Shown here piece after piece: positions 22,085 through 33,493 of a stretch of 64,000 bases of DNA. Under the pieces are notes generated by a model. That model had not been told where the DNA came from. It was given only the letters and a program-made list of their open reading frames with translations, and searched no databases. The DNA comes from Tiliqua scincoides (Eukaryota > Chordata > Lepidosauria > Squamata > Scincidae). Both the position numbers and the translations under genes were made by a program. Positions within the stretch are counted from its first letter, which is position 1. The number at the start of each line of letters is the position of its first letter. The DNA lies in NCBI RefSeq assembly GCF_035046505.1, contig NC_089824.1:50471274-50535273 (forward strand), given 5' to 3'.

Positions 22085-22230
22085 TTATATTATTATAATT
22101 ATTATTAACAGTATTTATACGCTGCTTTTCAACAAAAGTTCACAAAGTGGTTTACAGAGAAAATCAGATATCTAATGGCTCCCTATCCCAAAAGGGCTCA
22201 CAATCTAAAAAGATGCAAAAGAACACCAGC
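22085..22230 (-). mobile_element. LINE-type 3' tail
   Basis: TTATTAACAGTATTTATACG, CACAAAGTGGTTTACAGAGA and AAAAGGGCTCACAATCTAAA are the reverse complement of the tail at 14899. Confidence 0.65.
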
Positions 22231-22334
22231 AGACAGCCACTATAAAAGACACTGCTGGGTGAGGGCCAGTTACTCTCCCCCTGCTAAAAAGAGGAGCACC
22301 CACTTGAAAAAGCGCCTGGTGTTGCAGCCATGTA

Positions 22335-22600
22335 GGGCTGCAATCCTACTCACACTTTCCTGGGAGTAAAATCAATTAACTAGAATGGAGTTTACTTCTG
22401 AGTAGACAGGCATAGACAGGCTCCATGGTTGTCCAATCCTATGTACACTTTTCTGGGAGGAAGCTCCATTGACTAGAATGGAGTTTACTTCTGAGTAGAC
22501 AGGCACAGGACTGGGCTTTAAGGCTGCAGTCCTGTCCACGCTTTCCTGGGAGGAGGCTCCATTGAGGATGGAACTCACTTCTGAGCAAGGGCAGGCCTGG
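22335..22600 (+). mobile_element. Three family A MITEs abutting the RNF138 CpG island
   Basis: Copies at about 22335-22430, 22433-22517 and 22522-22600, all with GGAGTTTACTTCTGAGTAGA or close. The third is truncated where the CpG island begins. Confidence 0.75.
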
Positions 22601-23010
22601 CTGGGCTCGAGGCCTCCTGCGCCCGCACACGAGCCGGGAACGGAGCCTGAGGGCGGGAAAAGCCCTCCCCCGGCCGCCCTCCGCCCAGTTTTCCCGCCCT
22701 TCGCCTCGAGACAGCCCAGATGGCGCGGCCGCTACCTGTCGGGGGAGGGGAAGGGGCGCCCGGGGGCCTCGAGACCGCGTCGGCCCCGTGGGGACCCTCG
22801 AGAGCCGGCCCAGGGAGGCACCCGCCGCTCTCCATGCGGCTGTCGGGGCGCCGCCACAGCGGCCTCCTCCCGCCGTGCAGGCCCGGTTGCCACGGCAACT
22901 GTCCCCCTCCCCAGGGGAATTGTTAGTGAACAAGAGCGGCTGTGGCGCCGCCGCTGCCCCAGGAGGCTTTGGGGGCTGCAGCCCCAGGCGCGCTTGCTGG
23001 GAGCACGTCC
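22560..23010 (-). promoter_or_regulatory. RNF138: RNF138 CpG-island promoter with probable non-coding exon 1
   Basis: GC- and CpG-rich block in an otherwise AT-rich region, about 1.3 kb upstream of the first coding exon. A plausible minus-strand donor, GACAG followed by GTAGCG, sits at 22736/22735 and would splice to the acceptor at 21292. E2F-like TTTTCCCGCC (22689-22698), an AGATGGCG YY1-like motif near 22717 and an RFX X-box at 22886-22899 are visible. The exact start site cannot be fixed. Confidence 0.65.
22886..22899. promoter_or_regulatory. RFX X-box motif
   Basis: GTTGCCACGGCAAC fits the RFX consensus GTNRCC, 0-3 bases, RGYAAC at every fixed position and is nearly palindromic. It lies inside the RNF138 CpG island. 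Confidence 0.7.
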
Positions 23011-23017
23011 GGTGGGC

Positions 23018-23525
23018 GCAGTGGGGCTTCCTTCTGAGTAGCCCTGCATAGGACTGGGCTCCAAAGCTGCACTGCCATGCACACTTACCTGGGAGTAAGT
23101 CCCATTGAACGCAGTGGGGCTTCCTTCTGAGTAGCCCTGCATAGGACTGGGCTCCAAGGCTGTACTGCCATGCACACTTACTTGGGAGTAAGTCCCATTG
23201 AACGCAGTGGGGCTTCCTTCTGAGTAGCCCTGCATAGGGCTGGGCTCCAAGGCTGCACTACCATGCACACTTACCTGGGAGTAAGTCCCATTGAACACAG
23301 TAGGGCTTCCTTCTGAGTAGGCATGCATAGACTGGGCTCCAAGGCTGCACCGCCATGCACACTTACTTGGGAGTAAGTCCCATTGAACGCATGCATGCAT
23401 AGGACTGGGACATGCATGCATAGGCATGCATAGGACTGGGCTCCAAGGCTGCACCGCCATGCACACTTACTTGGGAGTAAGTCCCATTGAACGCAGTGGG
23501 GTTTACTTCTGAGTAGGCTTGTGCC
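23018..23525 (+). repeat. Tandem array of family A units, period 93 bp
   Basis: GTGGGGCTTC (or one-base variants) recurs at 23021, 23114, 23207 and 23300, exactly 93 bp apart, and again at 23496 after a unit of altered length containing CATGCATGCATAGG runs. Units are highly similar, unlike the dispersed copies around them. Confidence 0.92.
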
Positions 23526-23589
23526 TTAAAGCTGCCTTTCTGTGCTCATCCTGAGGCTGCTGTGCAGACAAATCCCAGAAAGCTTAATA

Positions 23590-25370
23590 CACATTTCCCA
23601 ATCCTATGCACAATTACCTGAGAGTAAGCGCCATTAAACACAGTGGTTGTTGCTACTGAGTAGGCATGCATAGGACTGGGCTGTTGCTTCCTAGCAAACT
23701 TGCATGGGACCGCGCTGCAAACGCTTCTCCTTGCTTGTGTGGGAGTAGTAAACCCCGAGGAACTCCCTGAGAACCCAATCCGATACATGTCTACTCAGAA
23801 GTAAGTCCCATATAGTCAGTGGAGTTTACTCCCAGGCTAGTGTGGCTAGGACTGCAGCCTAAGAGCCCCATCCTATGCATGTCTACTCAGAAGCAAGTTC
23901 CATTATAGTCAATGAGGCTTACTCCCAGGAAAGCCTGGATAGGACTGTAGCCTTAAAACCCATTCTGCCCATCCCACAGGTGTACGCATTTGATCCCTGT
24001 TGCGTATCTGCAACGTTGGGCAGAAATGGCTGAAACACCTTTATTTTCGACGTGGACAGCCCAATCCTGTGCCTGTCTCTTCCTGGGGAAGTGAGTAGAC
24101 ATATTGTAGCCTGTGGCAGTGGTGAAACAAACCCCACTGAATTCAATGGAGCTTCTTTTCAAGTAAGCATGAGCTGTAACGAAAGCCTGCAAAGGTGTGC
24201 CAGCCCAATCCAATGCGTGTCTACTCAGAAGTAAGTCCCTTTAGAGTCAATAGGACTTACTCCCAGGAAAGTGTGTGGATAGGCTTGGGCTGTGAAGCTC
24301 CTTTCCCTCTCCTTGCCTCTTTTGGGCATGGGTATCCGTTACCTACACACTGAAGGTATCGCAAGATGTTGGCCACGCCAGTAGTGGGTTGCTTCCAAGA
24401 AGATGTGCCACCTCCTTTCCGCCCAGGCAGTTCTTCTGTACCTTTGAGAGAGATGGGGCGATGGAAATGACTTCTCTGGCTGACTTTCTACCTGTGTTAC
24501 GTAGCAGCTGAAGGCACAGAACCCTAACGACGACAATATTGTGACTCTCCTAGGGGCCAACAGCCTTGGAAGCCCAGGCTCTCCTGGAGGAAGTCAGCCC
24601 TTCCATGTCCTTCTCCTTCCTCCATCGCCATTCACCCTGCACGCTTCGTTCACACCAGCAAGCGCCTTTGTCCCATTGTTACCTCCCAGGTGCGAATGGT
24701 GCGTCCAGCCTCTACATGTGTGCCCCAAGGGTGCCTGGCAGAGGTGGGACTAGTGTTCAGAAAAGCCTGGTCCGACTGGGGCGGGGGTCGTCCCGCTGGT
24801 GACTCCTGGACGGAGCCTGGAGCATTGTGACTGCCTGCCCTCTAATGGCTGCTTGCACGACACAGCAGTGTGTAGTCTGCACTGCACAGGTTGTGTGGTG
24901 GAGGAAACGAGGAGGAAAATGCTACAAGCTTTCCCTGTGTAGTTCATATAAGGCACAATCCTAACCAGGTCTACTCAGAAGTAAGTCCTATTTTGTTCAA
25001 TGGGGCGCACTCTCATGAAAGTGTGGTTAGGATTGTAGCCAGACAACAAAGGCACGACAACCCAGCCAAGATAACAATAGGGCTTAAATACAGGAACTTC
25101 ACAGACTTTTAAATGACTTGTCATTAATCTGGAGTTTAGAAAAGCACAAGCAACGTGAGAGCATTTCTGGGTGTTCCTCCAATCCTATGCACGTTCCTGG
25201 GCGTAAGCTCTATTGGACACAATGGAACTTACTTTGAAGTAGACATCCATAGGATCCAGCTGTATGTGTCTTCGGGCACAGTCCTAACCATGTCTACTCA
25301 GATGTGAGTCCTATTGTGATCAGTGGGACTTACTCCCAGGAAAAGTAAGGTTAGGATTGCAGCCTTACTT
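23590..25370 (+). mobile_element. Dense cluster of family A MITEs
   Basis: Recognisable copies at about 23597-23690, 23775-23864, 23868-23955, 24060-24180 (split), 24203-24295, 24955-25042, 25180-25262 and 25276-25364. Between them (24300-24950) no gene is supported. Confidence 0.75.
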
Positions 25371-25428
25371 TGCACATTATGTGATAGGGGAAGCTGTGCT
25401 GTTGCACATGGGCATCTATGTTTGTGGG

Positions 25429-26111
25429 CAGGGTGACCAGATGTCATAAGCGCCAAAGAGGACAAGGCACCCCAAAATGTAGGACATCCAAGAAAAATGT
25501 AGAACATGACAAAATAAAAGCTAAAAACACTTGTATATTGATTTCTTGTGGTTTATGTAAACACTATATTCTTTATAATTAAATTTAAAACTATATTACA
25601 TATCATTTATTACAGTGTTTCTCAACAAGTGGTATGGGTACCACCAGTAGCACTTGAGGTGATGTCAGGTGGTACTCACAGAACTCCTGGACCCCTGCCA
25701 CCTGGCAGCAAGACCAGAAACAAAACACAACAAACAGCAATAGGAGGCTTGGCTTGGCTGGCTGGCAGGCTCTAAAGCACGCTTTTCAGCACTTGAGAAA
25801 GCCATCTGAGCTTCTTACTGGTGTTTCTCATGTCAGGTCTCTGACCTCCCAACCCAGAAGTAACTAGCGATTACATCATTGCAAGTTACTTCCAGTGTTA
25901 CTTCCAATAGGTGGACCATGTGAAGTGGTACAACAGAGGACAAACATTGAGAAATACTGATCTATTACATATGATTTATTAAATACAAGAAGGCTATGCG
26001 CAGCTTGCAGAGGTCCACACATCAGGAGAAGGAGGACATTTAAGTTCTTTTCCAGGTCATGAGGCTAAAAAGAGGACATGTCCTGGAAAAAGAGGCCACC
26101 TGGTAACCCTG
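25429..26111. mobile_element. hAT-like element F, interrupted
   Basis: Ends CAGGGTGACCAGATGTC and CACCTGGTAACCCTG; a second copy lies at 27797 in reverse. Internal GAGGACATGTCCTGGAAAA matches that copy. It carries the nested hAT element at 25613-25959. The 8-bp flanks agree only partly. Confidence 0.6.
25613..25959. mobile_element. hAT MITE nested in element F
   Basis: Ends CAGTGTTTCTCAAC and ATTGAGAAATACTG; flanks ATTTATTA (25605-25612) and ATCTATTA (25960-25967). Confidence 0.8.
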
Positions 26112-26269
26112 TGCATGGGCATGCCCACATAAGCCCTATTTGTGAGATTTTTCCTCCCTTTCCTATGGGGACCAATCACTTTTGCTGGCCCTCCACATGA
26201 AGTGCCTCCCTCCCTCACACCTCATATGTGTACTGGAAGGGAGAGGCATGTGCTTGCTCCTCTTGCATA

Positions 26270-27568
26270 CAGAGTGGCTCCAGCTAAGGCGGTGCAGGGG
26301 GTAGCAGTTGCACTGGGCAACAAGCTTTAGGGGGGCAACAAGCTGAGCTTGACACTAGTGGCAAAAATTGAGAAAATATTGGTATGTACGAATAATACCA
26401 TCATGTTATATATCATTGGAAAGGTAATTTAATGCAAAATACAAGGAAACAAATCACATTAGAATATCTGTATTATATCAAAAGGCATGGCCAATTAACC
26501 AGAAAACCAATACACAACTGCCTTAAGGAACAAAAAGTGGATTTTCTTGAGTCAAAACTAACCTATGACAATGGTAGTTCTGAGAGCCAATGACATGTTA
26601 TTATGATACAGCATGGAACCAATAAGAGCCCATTCCTGTGCTTGGCAGCATGGCTTCATGCCACCGAGCACTGTCGCAAACGTGCCGTAAAGTACATTTG
26701 CGAGGCTCTCTGCCAGGCTCCCACCTGTGCTAGCCCAGCTCCGGCCTGTGCTGGGCTAGTGCGGGGCGGTCACCCAGCTTCCGCGGCTCGGCAGTCTCCA
26801 GGACTGCCGAGCCTTTGCATGGTAAGTGGGGGCAGGGGTGGGGGTGGGGAGGAGGTGCTCCAAGGAGGGGGGAGGCGGAGAGAGGGCAGGGGAGGCCTGA
26901 TGTAGGGGCATGATGTGGGGAGAGGGGTGGGCTGGAGGCGTGCTGGGGGAGGGAGGAAGGTGGGTCCGCAGAGCTCCACTCCACAGGATCCAAGGCACTC
27001 GTGCAGGGCTCTGCACCCTACATGAGCAGCTTTACTCCCATTGTGGGACTGTTTACCTTACCCAGGAGAAGGGGACAAAAGTAGCCTGGGGCATGCAGGA
27101 TCTGGCAGCAGCTATTCTCTGTGCTGCTGAGCCTGGGCGCCCCGGGCAGCTCAGGATTGGGCTGTAAGGTGTTAATATGAGTCAGCTCTAATTTCCATGT
27201 ATCATAATACAGCTATTCCTGCTAACTTATATTTAGCAGGAGGAGAATTGCCATCCCTCTTCACCTCATCATAGTATCTCTAACCAAGAAGGGGCACACT
27301 TTTTATTTATTTACTTGATTAAATCTGATTTTGTCGTAGAATGGGGGGCTACAAAATTTTCTTTGATCCCAGGTAGCAGATAGATGCCTTAGCTATGCCA
27401 TTGGCTGGGGGGAAGTAGCAGATCAACTGGGTGGTGAGCTGCTGGGGGGAGAAGGTAAAAAGCCTTTTTAAAAAGCCCGGGCATGATGTCACTTCTGGTT
27501 GTGACATCACTTCCAGGGCATCATTTTGAGATCTGCACCAGGCCACACGTTCATTAGCTACACCAGTG
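26270..27568. mobile_element. Family D hAT element, copy 1, filled
   Basis: Matches the copy at 40757 on both sides of the family C insertion at 26626-27164. Ends CAGAGTGGCTCCAGCTAAGG and TTAGCTACACCAGTG. No transposase is coded. Confidence 0.75.
26626..27164 (+). mobile_element. Family C MITE, copy 2, inside family D, TAA duplication
   Basis: Ends GAGCCCATTCCTG and CAGGATTGGGCTG are inverted. TAA at 26623-26625 and at 27165-27167 flank it. The unfilled sequence AATAAGGTGTT is present in the other family D copy at 41137. Confidence 0.88.
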
Positions 27569-27796
27569 AGCGGATCACCTTCGTCTCACTCATTTGGGTG
27601 TGTTTCATTTCAAGATACCAATCAAATACATAAAAAGTGGGGGAAAGCACTTGGGGAAAGTCAGCTTGAGCTCTGTACGCTTGCGGGGAGGCACATGGAT
27701 TAAAGACGAGACCAAAAACCTCGCTGTGTGCCTCATGCTACAGAGGCGAACCGGCTGGTGACAAGCGTCAGCTACCAATTCTACATTCTATGTGTA

Positions 27797-28382
27797 CAGG
27801 ATGACCAGATGTCCTTTTTCCAGGACATGTTCTCCTGGAAAAGAACTTAAATGTCCTCCTTTTCCCTATGATCTGGCCCCTGCAGGCAACACATAGCCAT
27901 CTTGTAATTAATAAATTGTATGTAATAGTTGATATGTAATATAGTTTTAGATTTAATGATAATATAGTGTTTAAACTATAGTGTTTATAGTTTTTATAAT
28001 TATAGTATAGTTATACACTATAAAACTAGGTGTTTATAGTTAAGTAATATAGGGTGCAATTCTAACTCCTTATGTCAGTGCTTTCCAGCACTGGCATAGT
28101 GGTGCCAATAGGACATGTGCTGCATCCTGCAGTTGGGTGTCACTCACGGAGGCCTCCTCAAAGTAAGGGAATGTTTGTTCCCTTACCTCAGAGCTTCATT
28201 GCCCTTATGTCAGTGCTGGAAAGCACTGACATAAGAGGTTAGGATTGCACCCATAGTGTTTAAACTAACCACATGAAATCAATATACAGGTGTTTTCAGC
28301 TTTTATTTCATCATGTCCTACATTTTTCTTGGATGTCTTACATTTTGTAGTTTTTTTTCGGTTGTGACTTCTGATCACCCTG
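27797..28382. mobile_element. hAT-like element F, copy 2, with nested family B
   Basis: Ends CAGGATGACCAGATGTCC and TCTGATCACCCTG; AT-rich inside. A family B MITE splits the sequence TAGTGTTTAAAC. Confidence 0.6.
28052..28252. mobile_element. Family B MITE
   Basis: GGGTGCAATTCTAACTCC to GAGGTTAGGATTGCACCC, with ATGTCAGTGCTTTCCAGCAC in both arms; ATA on both flanks. Confidence 0.85.
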
Positions 28383-28619
28383 CATGTAAAGGGTGTATGA
28401 ATAAATTATTTGCTTCCTCTGTAGATGGCAATACAGTAATGTTTGGTAAGAGGCTGCCCTTTGCGCCTGTCCTTTGGTTTTTCCCCTTCTAGTGGCCGCT
28501 TAATCATTGCACAGAACAAACGCTCAGCTAAGGCCAGCTTTGAAAAAATGCAGGGGGCTCCTCCTGACCTTTTTAGCCTTGTGGCTTGTGGCTTTGCTCC
28601 ATCTTCAAGCAGTTTTTGG

Positions 28620-28773
28620 GGCACAATCCTATCCAACTTTCCAGCGCTGATGCAGCCGTGCCAACAGGGCATGCAATGCATCCTGTAGTGGGGGGGGGGC
28701 AGTCTTGGAGGCCTCCTTCAGGGCTGTGTTGCAGCTGCATCAGTGCTGGAAAGTTGGATAGGATAGGGCCCAC
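28620..28773. mobile_element. Family B MITE
   Basis: GGGCACAATCCTATCCAACT to AAAGTTGGATAGGATAGGGC, middle shortened. Confidence 0.8.
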
Positions 28774-28779
28774 AGTCTA

Positions 28780-29905
28780 CACAGGGTGAGGACTTTAGAA
28801 AGGTGTTGGAATGGAAGGGTGAGAAAACAATGAGACAGAGCAGGAGCACAGCTTGGCGCTCAACAGGCAAGCACAGATGTTTGGGTCTGATGGGAGTGGG
28901 GGGGAGGGCAAAGCACAAAGGTATGTTGGAGTCAGAAGGAGGAGAGCGCATGTGCAAGTGAATGAAAAAAGTTAAAATGGAATTGAGGAATGTGTGTGAG
29001 CAAGAAAAAGAAGGGAAGGGTACTGAGATCAGTTACTGACATTGCCTGTTAGAAGCAACCCATTGCTTCTAAAGAGCAAAAAAATGGTCCATAGGTGGCT
29101 GCATCTCTTTTGTCACCCCTTTTCCCCTTCCTTTGCCTCATGCCTGGTTATCCTCGCCTTCCCTTCCTCATGTTCTGTTTCATGTTTCCTTGGAAGGAAA
29201 ATGCCACTACCCAGTGGAAATTGCAGACAACGTAGCCTTAAACTTCTTTGTTTCCTTGTTTTAGGGATTATGTATATCCATCTGCCCTTTATTTTAATCT
29301 TTCCCACACACACTTGTTTTTTTTTCCTCTCCCCAACACCCTGTTTCTCATCCTTCTTGCAACCCCACTTTCCCGCTACAGTGTATAGGATCCAGCTGTT
29401 ATTCTGAAGTCCTTTCGAGTTCAGTAGGACTTTAATATGAATAGAAATTCAGCTCTAATTTAATCCATCTGTGCTATACCAGCCCTCCCCCCACTCCTTT
29501 GCCTCCACCTTTAATGAGATGTCCTCTCAGATTTCTGCTGCCTTTTGTAATGTTTTCCTCCTCTGTGGAATAAGCAGACAGGCTGAACACTTCTGACTTT
29601 GTTTTTGTATTGTGGTTACTAAATGTTGAAAAGACCCTGCACATGCATAATACTCACCCAGTTTCTACTACTAGACCTTGGCTCTTCTGGTGGAGAGGCA
29701 ACAAGAGGCTCTTGCATTGCTCATGTTACAGTTCTGGGCAAGCTTCTCTACTATCTGGCTTCTCCTGTGGTACTACCTTCCAATTTACTGTACCAGTAAG
29801 ATGTTGAAGGGACATCTTTTCTCCTTTCTCTGAATTTTAGAAAGGAAAATGTACTTCCAAGCTTTGCTATCTGATGCAGTGGGGTGGTTGAGGTTTAGAA
29901 ACAAA
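28780..29905. other. Spacer with no recognised feature
   Basis: Between RNF138 and RNF125. Short open frames on both strands show no domain or splice structure. Confidence 0.4.
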
Positions 29906-29917
29906 TGCCCTTTACAG

Positions 29918-30348
29918 CAGGGCCTCCAAGAGGAGTCCTATCAGGGGGTACAAAGTTTCTTTGAGGCCCCTTCTCAAAGATGTAGGGGGTAAAACAGATA
30001 GGGGGCAATGGGGTGGGCAGCCTTCTGTAGCAGCTGCAGCCCCACAGCTGTGTCCCTGAGCTTGCATCCACTTCTTCATGGCAAGCAGATCCACAAGCCA
30101 AAAAGCCAAAGGAGCAGGACAGCTTCCTCCCAGATGTAAGGAATGTATGCATGCCTGGGCCTGGTGCGTGTAGCTTCTGGCAGCACTTGCCGCCATGTGC
30201 ATCTCATGTGGGCAGTGAGTCTGGGTGAGATTGGAAAATGTAAGATATCAGGAAATTTCTTGGCTCCCCTCTTTGGCTCCTGGGCCCCCTTTCTGACCCT
30301 GGGCCTGGGTAAAAATTACCCCCTTTACCCCCCCTCTCCTAGGCCCTG
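29918..30348. mobile_element. hAT MITE with perfect 8-bp duplication
   Basis: Ends CAGGGCCTCCAAGAGG and CTCCTAGGCCCTG; CTTTACAG flanks both sides (29910-29917, 30349-30356). Confidence 0.88.
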
Positions 30349-30848
30349 CTTTACAGAAGTGTGAAAAAGAAGACTCTTGAACTCCCTATTTGGTAAGGGC
30401 TACAGTACTTTATATAAAAAGGGGGGGGGGCATGATTATCAAAAACTACTCTATGCACATTTACTTAGAAAGCAATCTCTTTAAATTCAGTGACAGGAAG
30501 GACATTCTATGTCATGCACATGGAAACTTAAGGAAGGGGGAATTGGTTCATCTCTGTCCCTCCATCCACTGGGAGTACACTTGTTCACTTGTCCTCCCCA
30601 TAGATAAGGAGCAGGCAAGTGAATGGGCCCCCTGCTAAGTCTTGCAAGCCCTTCTATGATATTAAAAGACCTAACAGGTACCTGAGACATAATTCCTCTC
30701 ATTGGGTTCCCTGATGTCACAGCCTCAGCTATTGGGTGTTGCAGACGGGCATGTAAACGTTGAGCCAGACACCTTTGAGAAGCCTTCAATTATGAACACT
30801 AAGAGCAGTCTTTGCTAAGTCAAACAGGTTAAAGTTGTGTATTTAGAG

Positions 30849-31078
30849 CAGCGATTTTCAACCACTGTGCCGTGGCACATTGGTGTGCCACGGATGGTCT
30901 GCAGGTGTGCTGTGGGAGTTTCAGGAGGGTCATTTATTAGTAGGGCAATTGGAGGATGTGAGCCCCCTACCAGCAGCATGGTGTGCCTTGTCAATGGTAA
31001 AAAAAAACAGATGGTGTGCCTTAACCATTTTTGTGCCTTGTCAGTGTGCCATGAGATGAAAAAGGTTGAAAATTGCTG
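30849..31078. mobile_element. hAT MITE (TTTTCAACC family), perfect duplication
   Basis: Ends CAGCGATTTTCAACC and GGTTGAAAATTGCTG; ATTTAGAG at 30841-30848 and 31079-31086. Confidence 0.92.
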
Positions 31079-31089
31079 ATTTAGAGCAT

Positions 31090-33170
31090 GGACTTTCAAA
31101 TGATACCATGTTGGTGCAGACAGTTGAACAGTTTCTATTGTCATCAGAAACAGACATACATACATAGGTGTTACTGCAGCCCTTTGTCTTAACATAATTG
31201 TTAAGACACATTTGGATATTAAAAATATTCCATACATGACAGTTAAGTTTACATAATCATACCTTTATGCACAATGGGACTAGATATGCATAGGTTTGTA
31301 CTGTTAGCCACATAGAGATGTACCTTTTTCCTTCCGTTTCTGGGGAGATACTTGCATGTGTTTACTTTTCTGACTTTTGTGGTAATTTCAATCTGGTGTA
31401 CTATGTATGTGCTAAATGTCAGCAATATAGGAGGCAAAGGAGTACTTTAACCATTTGGGAGTATGCTCTCAGCCTACAGTTTCTGTTCATCAGGATGTCC
31501 CACAATGTCTCCTTATCAGGAGTCCTTTATTATTCTAGTTGTCTAGCAGCTACTTTTTCTGTAAATGGATCCCATACAGTGAGGGTATGGTATGAATTAT
31601 CCCAACTGGGTGGCTCTTTCCCATACAATCAGCATTCCCTAGAATATTGAGGCTGTGGTCAAGACACTTGTGAACAGTGACATCTACCCCCAAGGTGGTT
31701 TGGCTATTTAAATATTATCCCAGCCACGTAGTTGCTGCTCACAAATAAGCAAATCTCAAATGGCTAAGGTAACATTTAAAACATGTTGCAGGCTAGACAT
31801 GTACCAAATCTTAGATCATGTACAAGTACCTCAACTATAGTTGAGTGAGGCGAGTCATAATATAAGAATATATTTCCAATGAACACTTTTCACCATTCCA
31901 GACATATGTACAAATCTGCACTTTAACTTTTATAAAACATATTTACAGTGCATCTCTTTATAAGTCATAGTAGTCTACCATTGCGCTACAAAAATCAGAC
32001 ACAATAACAGCATTGAACAAGATGAGGAGAGACTGTCATTCTGTTGCTGTTGGAGGCATTATTTTAAACATTTCAGTATGGCCTTTTCCTCACAGACTAT
32101 CCAGGCCAGAACTTCCAACTCTGATCAGTGTATAATATTTTTTTCCCCTCATACTGTTTGCCAGTGTTAGCTGTAGCTTTTCTTTTTGCTCTCTGCTTAG
32201 TGATGACACTTTAAAAAACAAACAGTTGTTTGCTGTGTCATTCCCATTGCAACATCTTCATGATCATGAAGACTGCAGCCTGACCTTGAAAAATAGTCAC
32301 AAGATGCTCTGAGCTTTGGTCACCACTTAAAAAAAAGAACAGGTTTGGTTAGTAACTTTTGCTATAGAAGAAACAAGCAGTAACAATTTAATTTTTAAAA
32401 TGCAGAAGAGTAACATGGCAGAAGTATTTTTTCACAATGGCGTCAAGAAATATGGTTTTTAAAACAACCACATCAAAAGGGCAAAACCGATTTCAGCGTG
32501 ATGGCTAAGTTGACAGTTCTTTTGACATCTTTTTGAGGGCTAATTTGACAACTTTTGGAAAATTTTAAATTTCAGTGTTGTCAAATTTGAGAGTGGACAA
32601 TTATTTGATGACGGAGATTATTTGTAAAGTGGTCAGTTGCACTAAAACAGCATCATATGTCAAAATTTACAGGGGTAAATATTAAACTATTGCAGAAGCA
32701 AAACTGTAAATGCACTTATACAACACTAATGACTGCCAATCTTTATACTGAATTGATGACACATGGGTTTATAGTAACTGATTCTCATTGAGGGCTTGAT
32801 CACTTGCTACATTACATGCAGATATCATGTGGGAGTAGTAGCTGGAGCCAAAGTACTGTATCTGAAAGAACTTTAAATTACAAATAGTATCCAGAAATGA
32901 AATTAGTGAATTCTGATAGGAGGTAGGGAGCTCGGAAGCTGTGCTTTTTTATCTTTGGAAATAAGGCTGCTGCCGATACTGCTCATCAGTATATACACAA
33001 CCGCAAGAAAGATAACAAGGTATGTATGCTACCTTATTAGCTCACAGATAAAAAAGATATATCTTTCAACCATGCCAGAGGTAAAAGGAAAACTGAATTC
33101 TGACATGTTAAACAAAATTTCTTATTAGGAAGGATGGACTATTACCTTTAAAAAGTATTTTTACTTTAAG
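31090..33170 (-). other. Mostly unique AT-rich sequence downstream of RNF125
   Basis: No gene or repeat recognised. It may include part of the RNF125 3' UTR or regulatory DNA; nothing in the sequence decides. Confidence 0.3.
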
Positions 33171-33171
33171 T

Positions 33172-33345
33172 ACAGTATTTATTTATTTAATATACGAGTA
33201 ATAATAGGTAGGCTTTTGGGCTCCAATAAAAGAGCCACCAAAGCACCTTACAGTTTCAAGAAAACAATTTAACCATCAAATAAACCATAAAGAACAGAAC
33301 AAACCAGATAAAACAAATAGAAAACAGCAGGCAGTAGTACTTAGC
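33172..33345 (-). mobile_element. LINE-type 3' tail near the RNF125 stop
   Basis: ATTTATTTATTTAATATACG then CACCTTACAGTTTCAAGAAA ACAATTTAACC, antisense of a LINE 3' end. It supplies AATAAA hexamers on the RNF125 strand. Confidence 0.4.
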
Positions 33346-33400
33346 AACCACAATTTTAATACATGATGTATTCCTTTTAGCATTTCTTCCAACCTTTTGA

Positions 33401-33493
33401 TTATGCAGTATTTGGATTATTCACATGTACATACTCTAAAAATGACCGGTCTAGAACTCTTTCAATGAGAACTTCTTCTACTATATTTATATC
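33401..33493 (-). CDS. RNF125: RNF125 exon 6 and stop
   Basis: Acceptor CTTATTTCAG, then [30 protein letters not shown] and TAA. AATAAA hexamers on the minus strand at 33187-33178 fall inside a LINE tail about 220 nt downstream and are possible poly(A) signals. Confidence 0.93.
   Translation of the reverse strand, partial: DINIVEEVLIERVLDRSFLEYVHVNNPNTA

Noticed and set aside
22732-23466. 244-codon minus-strand open frame upstream of RNF138
   Set aside because: Its repeated peptide (SVHGSAALEPSPMQGYSEGS) is just the translation of the 93-bp MITE array, whose length is divisible by three; no start context, no domain.
23021-23510. CRISPR-like repeat array
   Set aside because: The 93-bp units are contiguous with no spacers, and the genome is vertebrate.
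26603-27167. Proline-rich frames in family C copy 2
   Set aside because: Composition effect of GC-rich repeat DNA on both strands.
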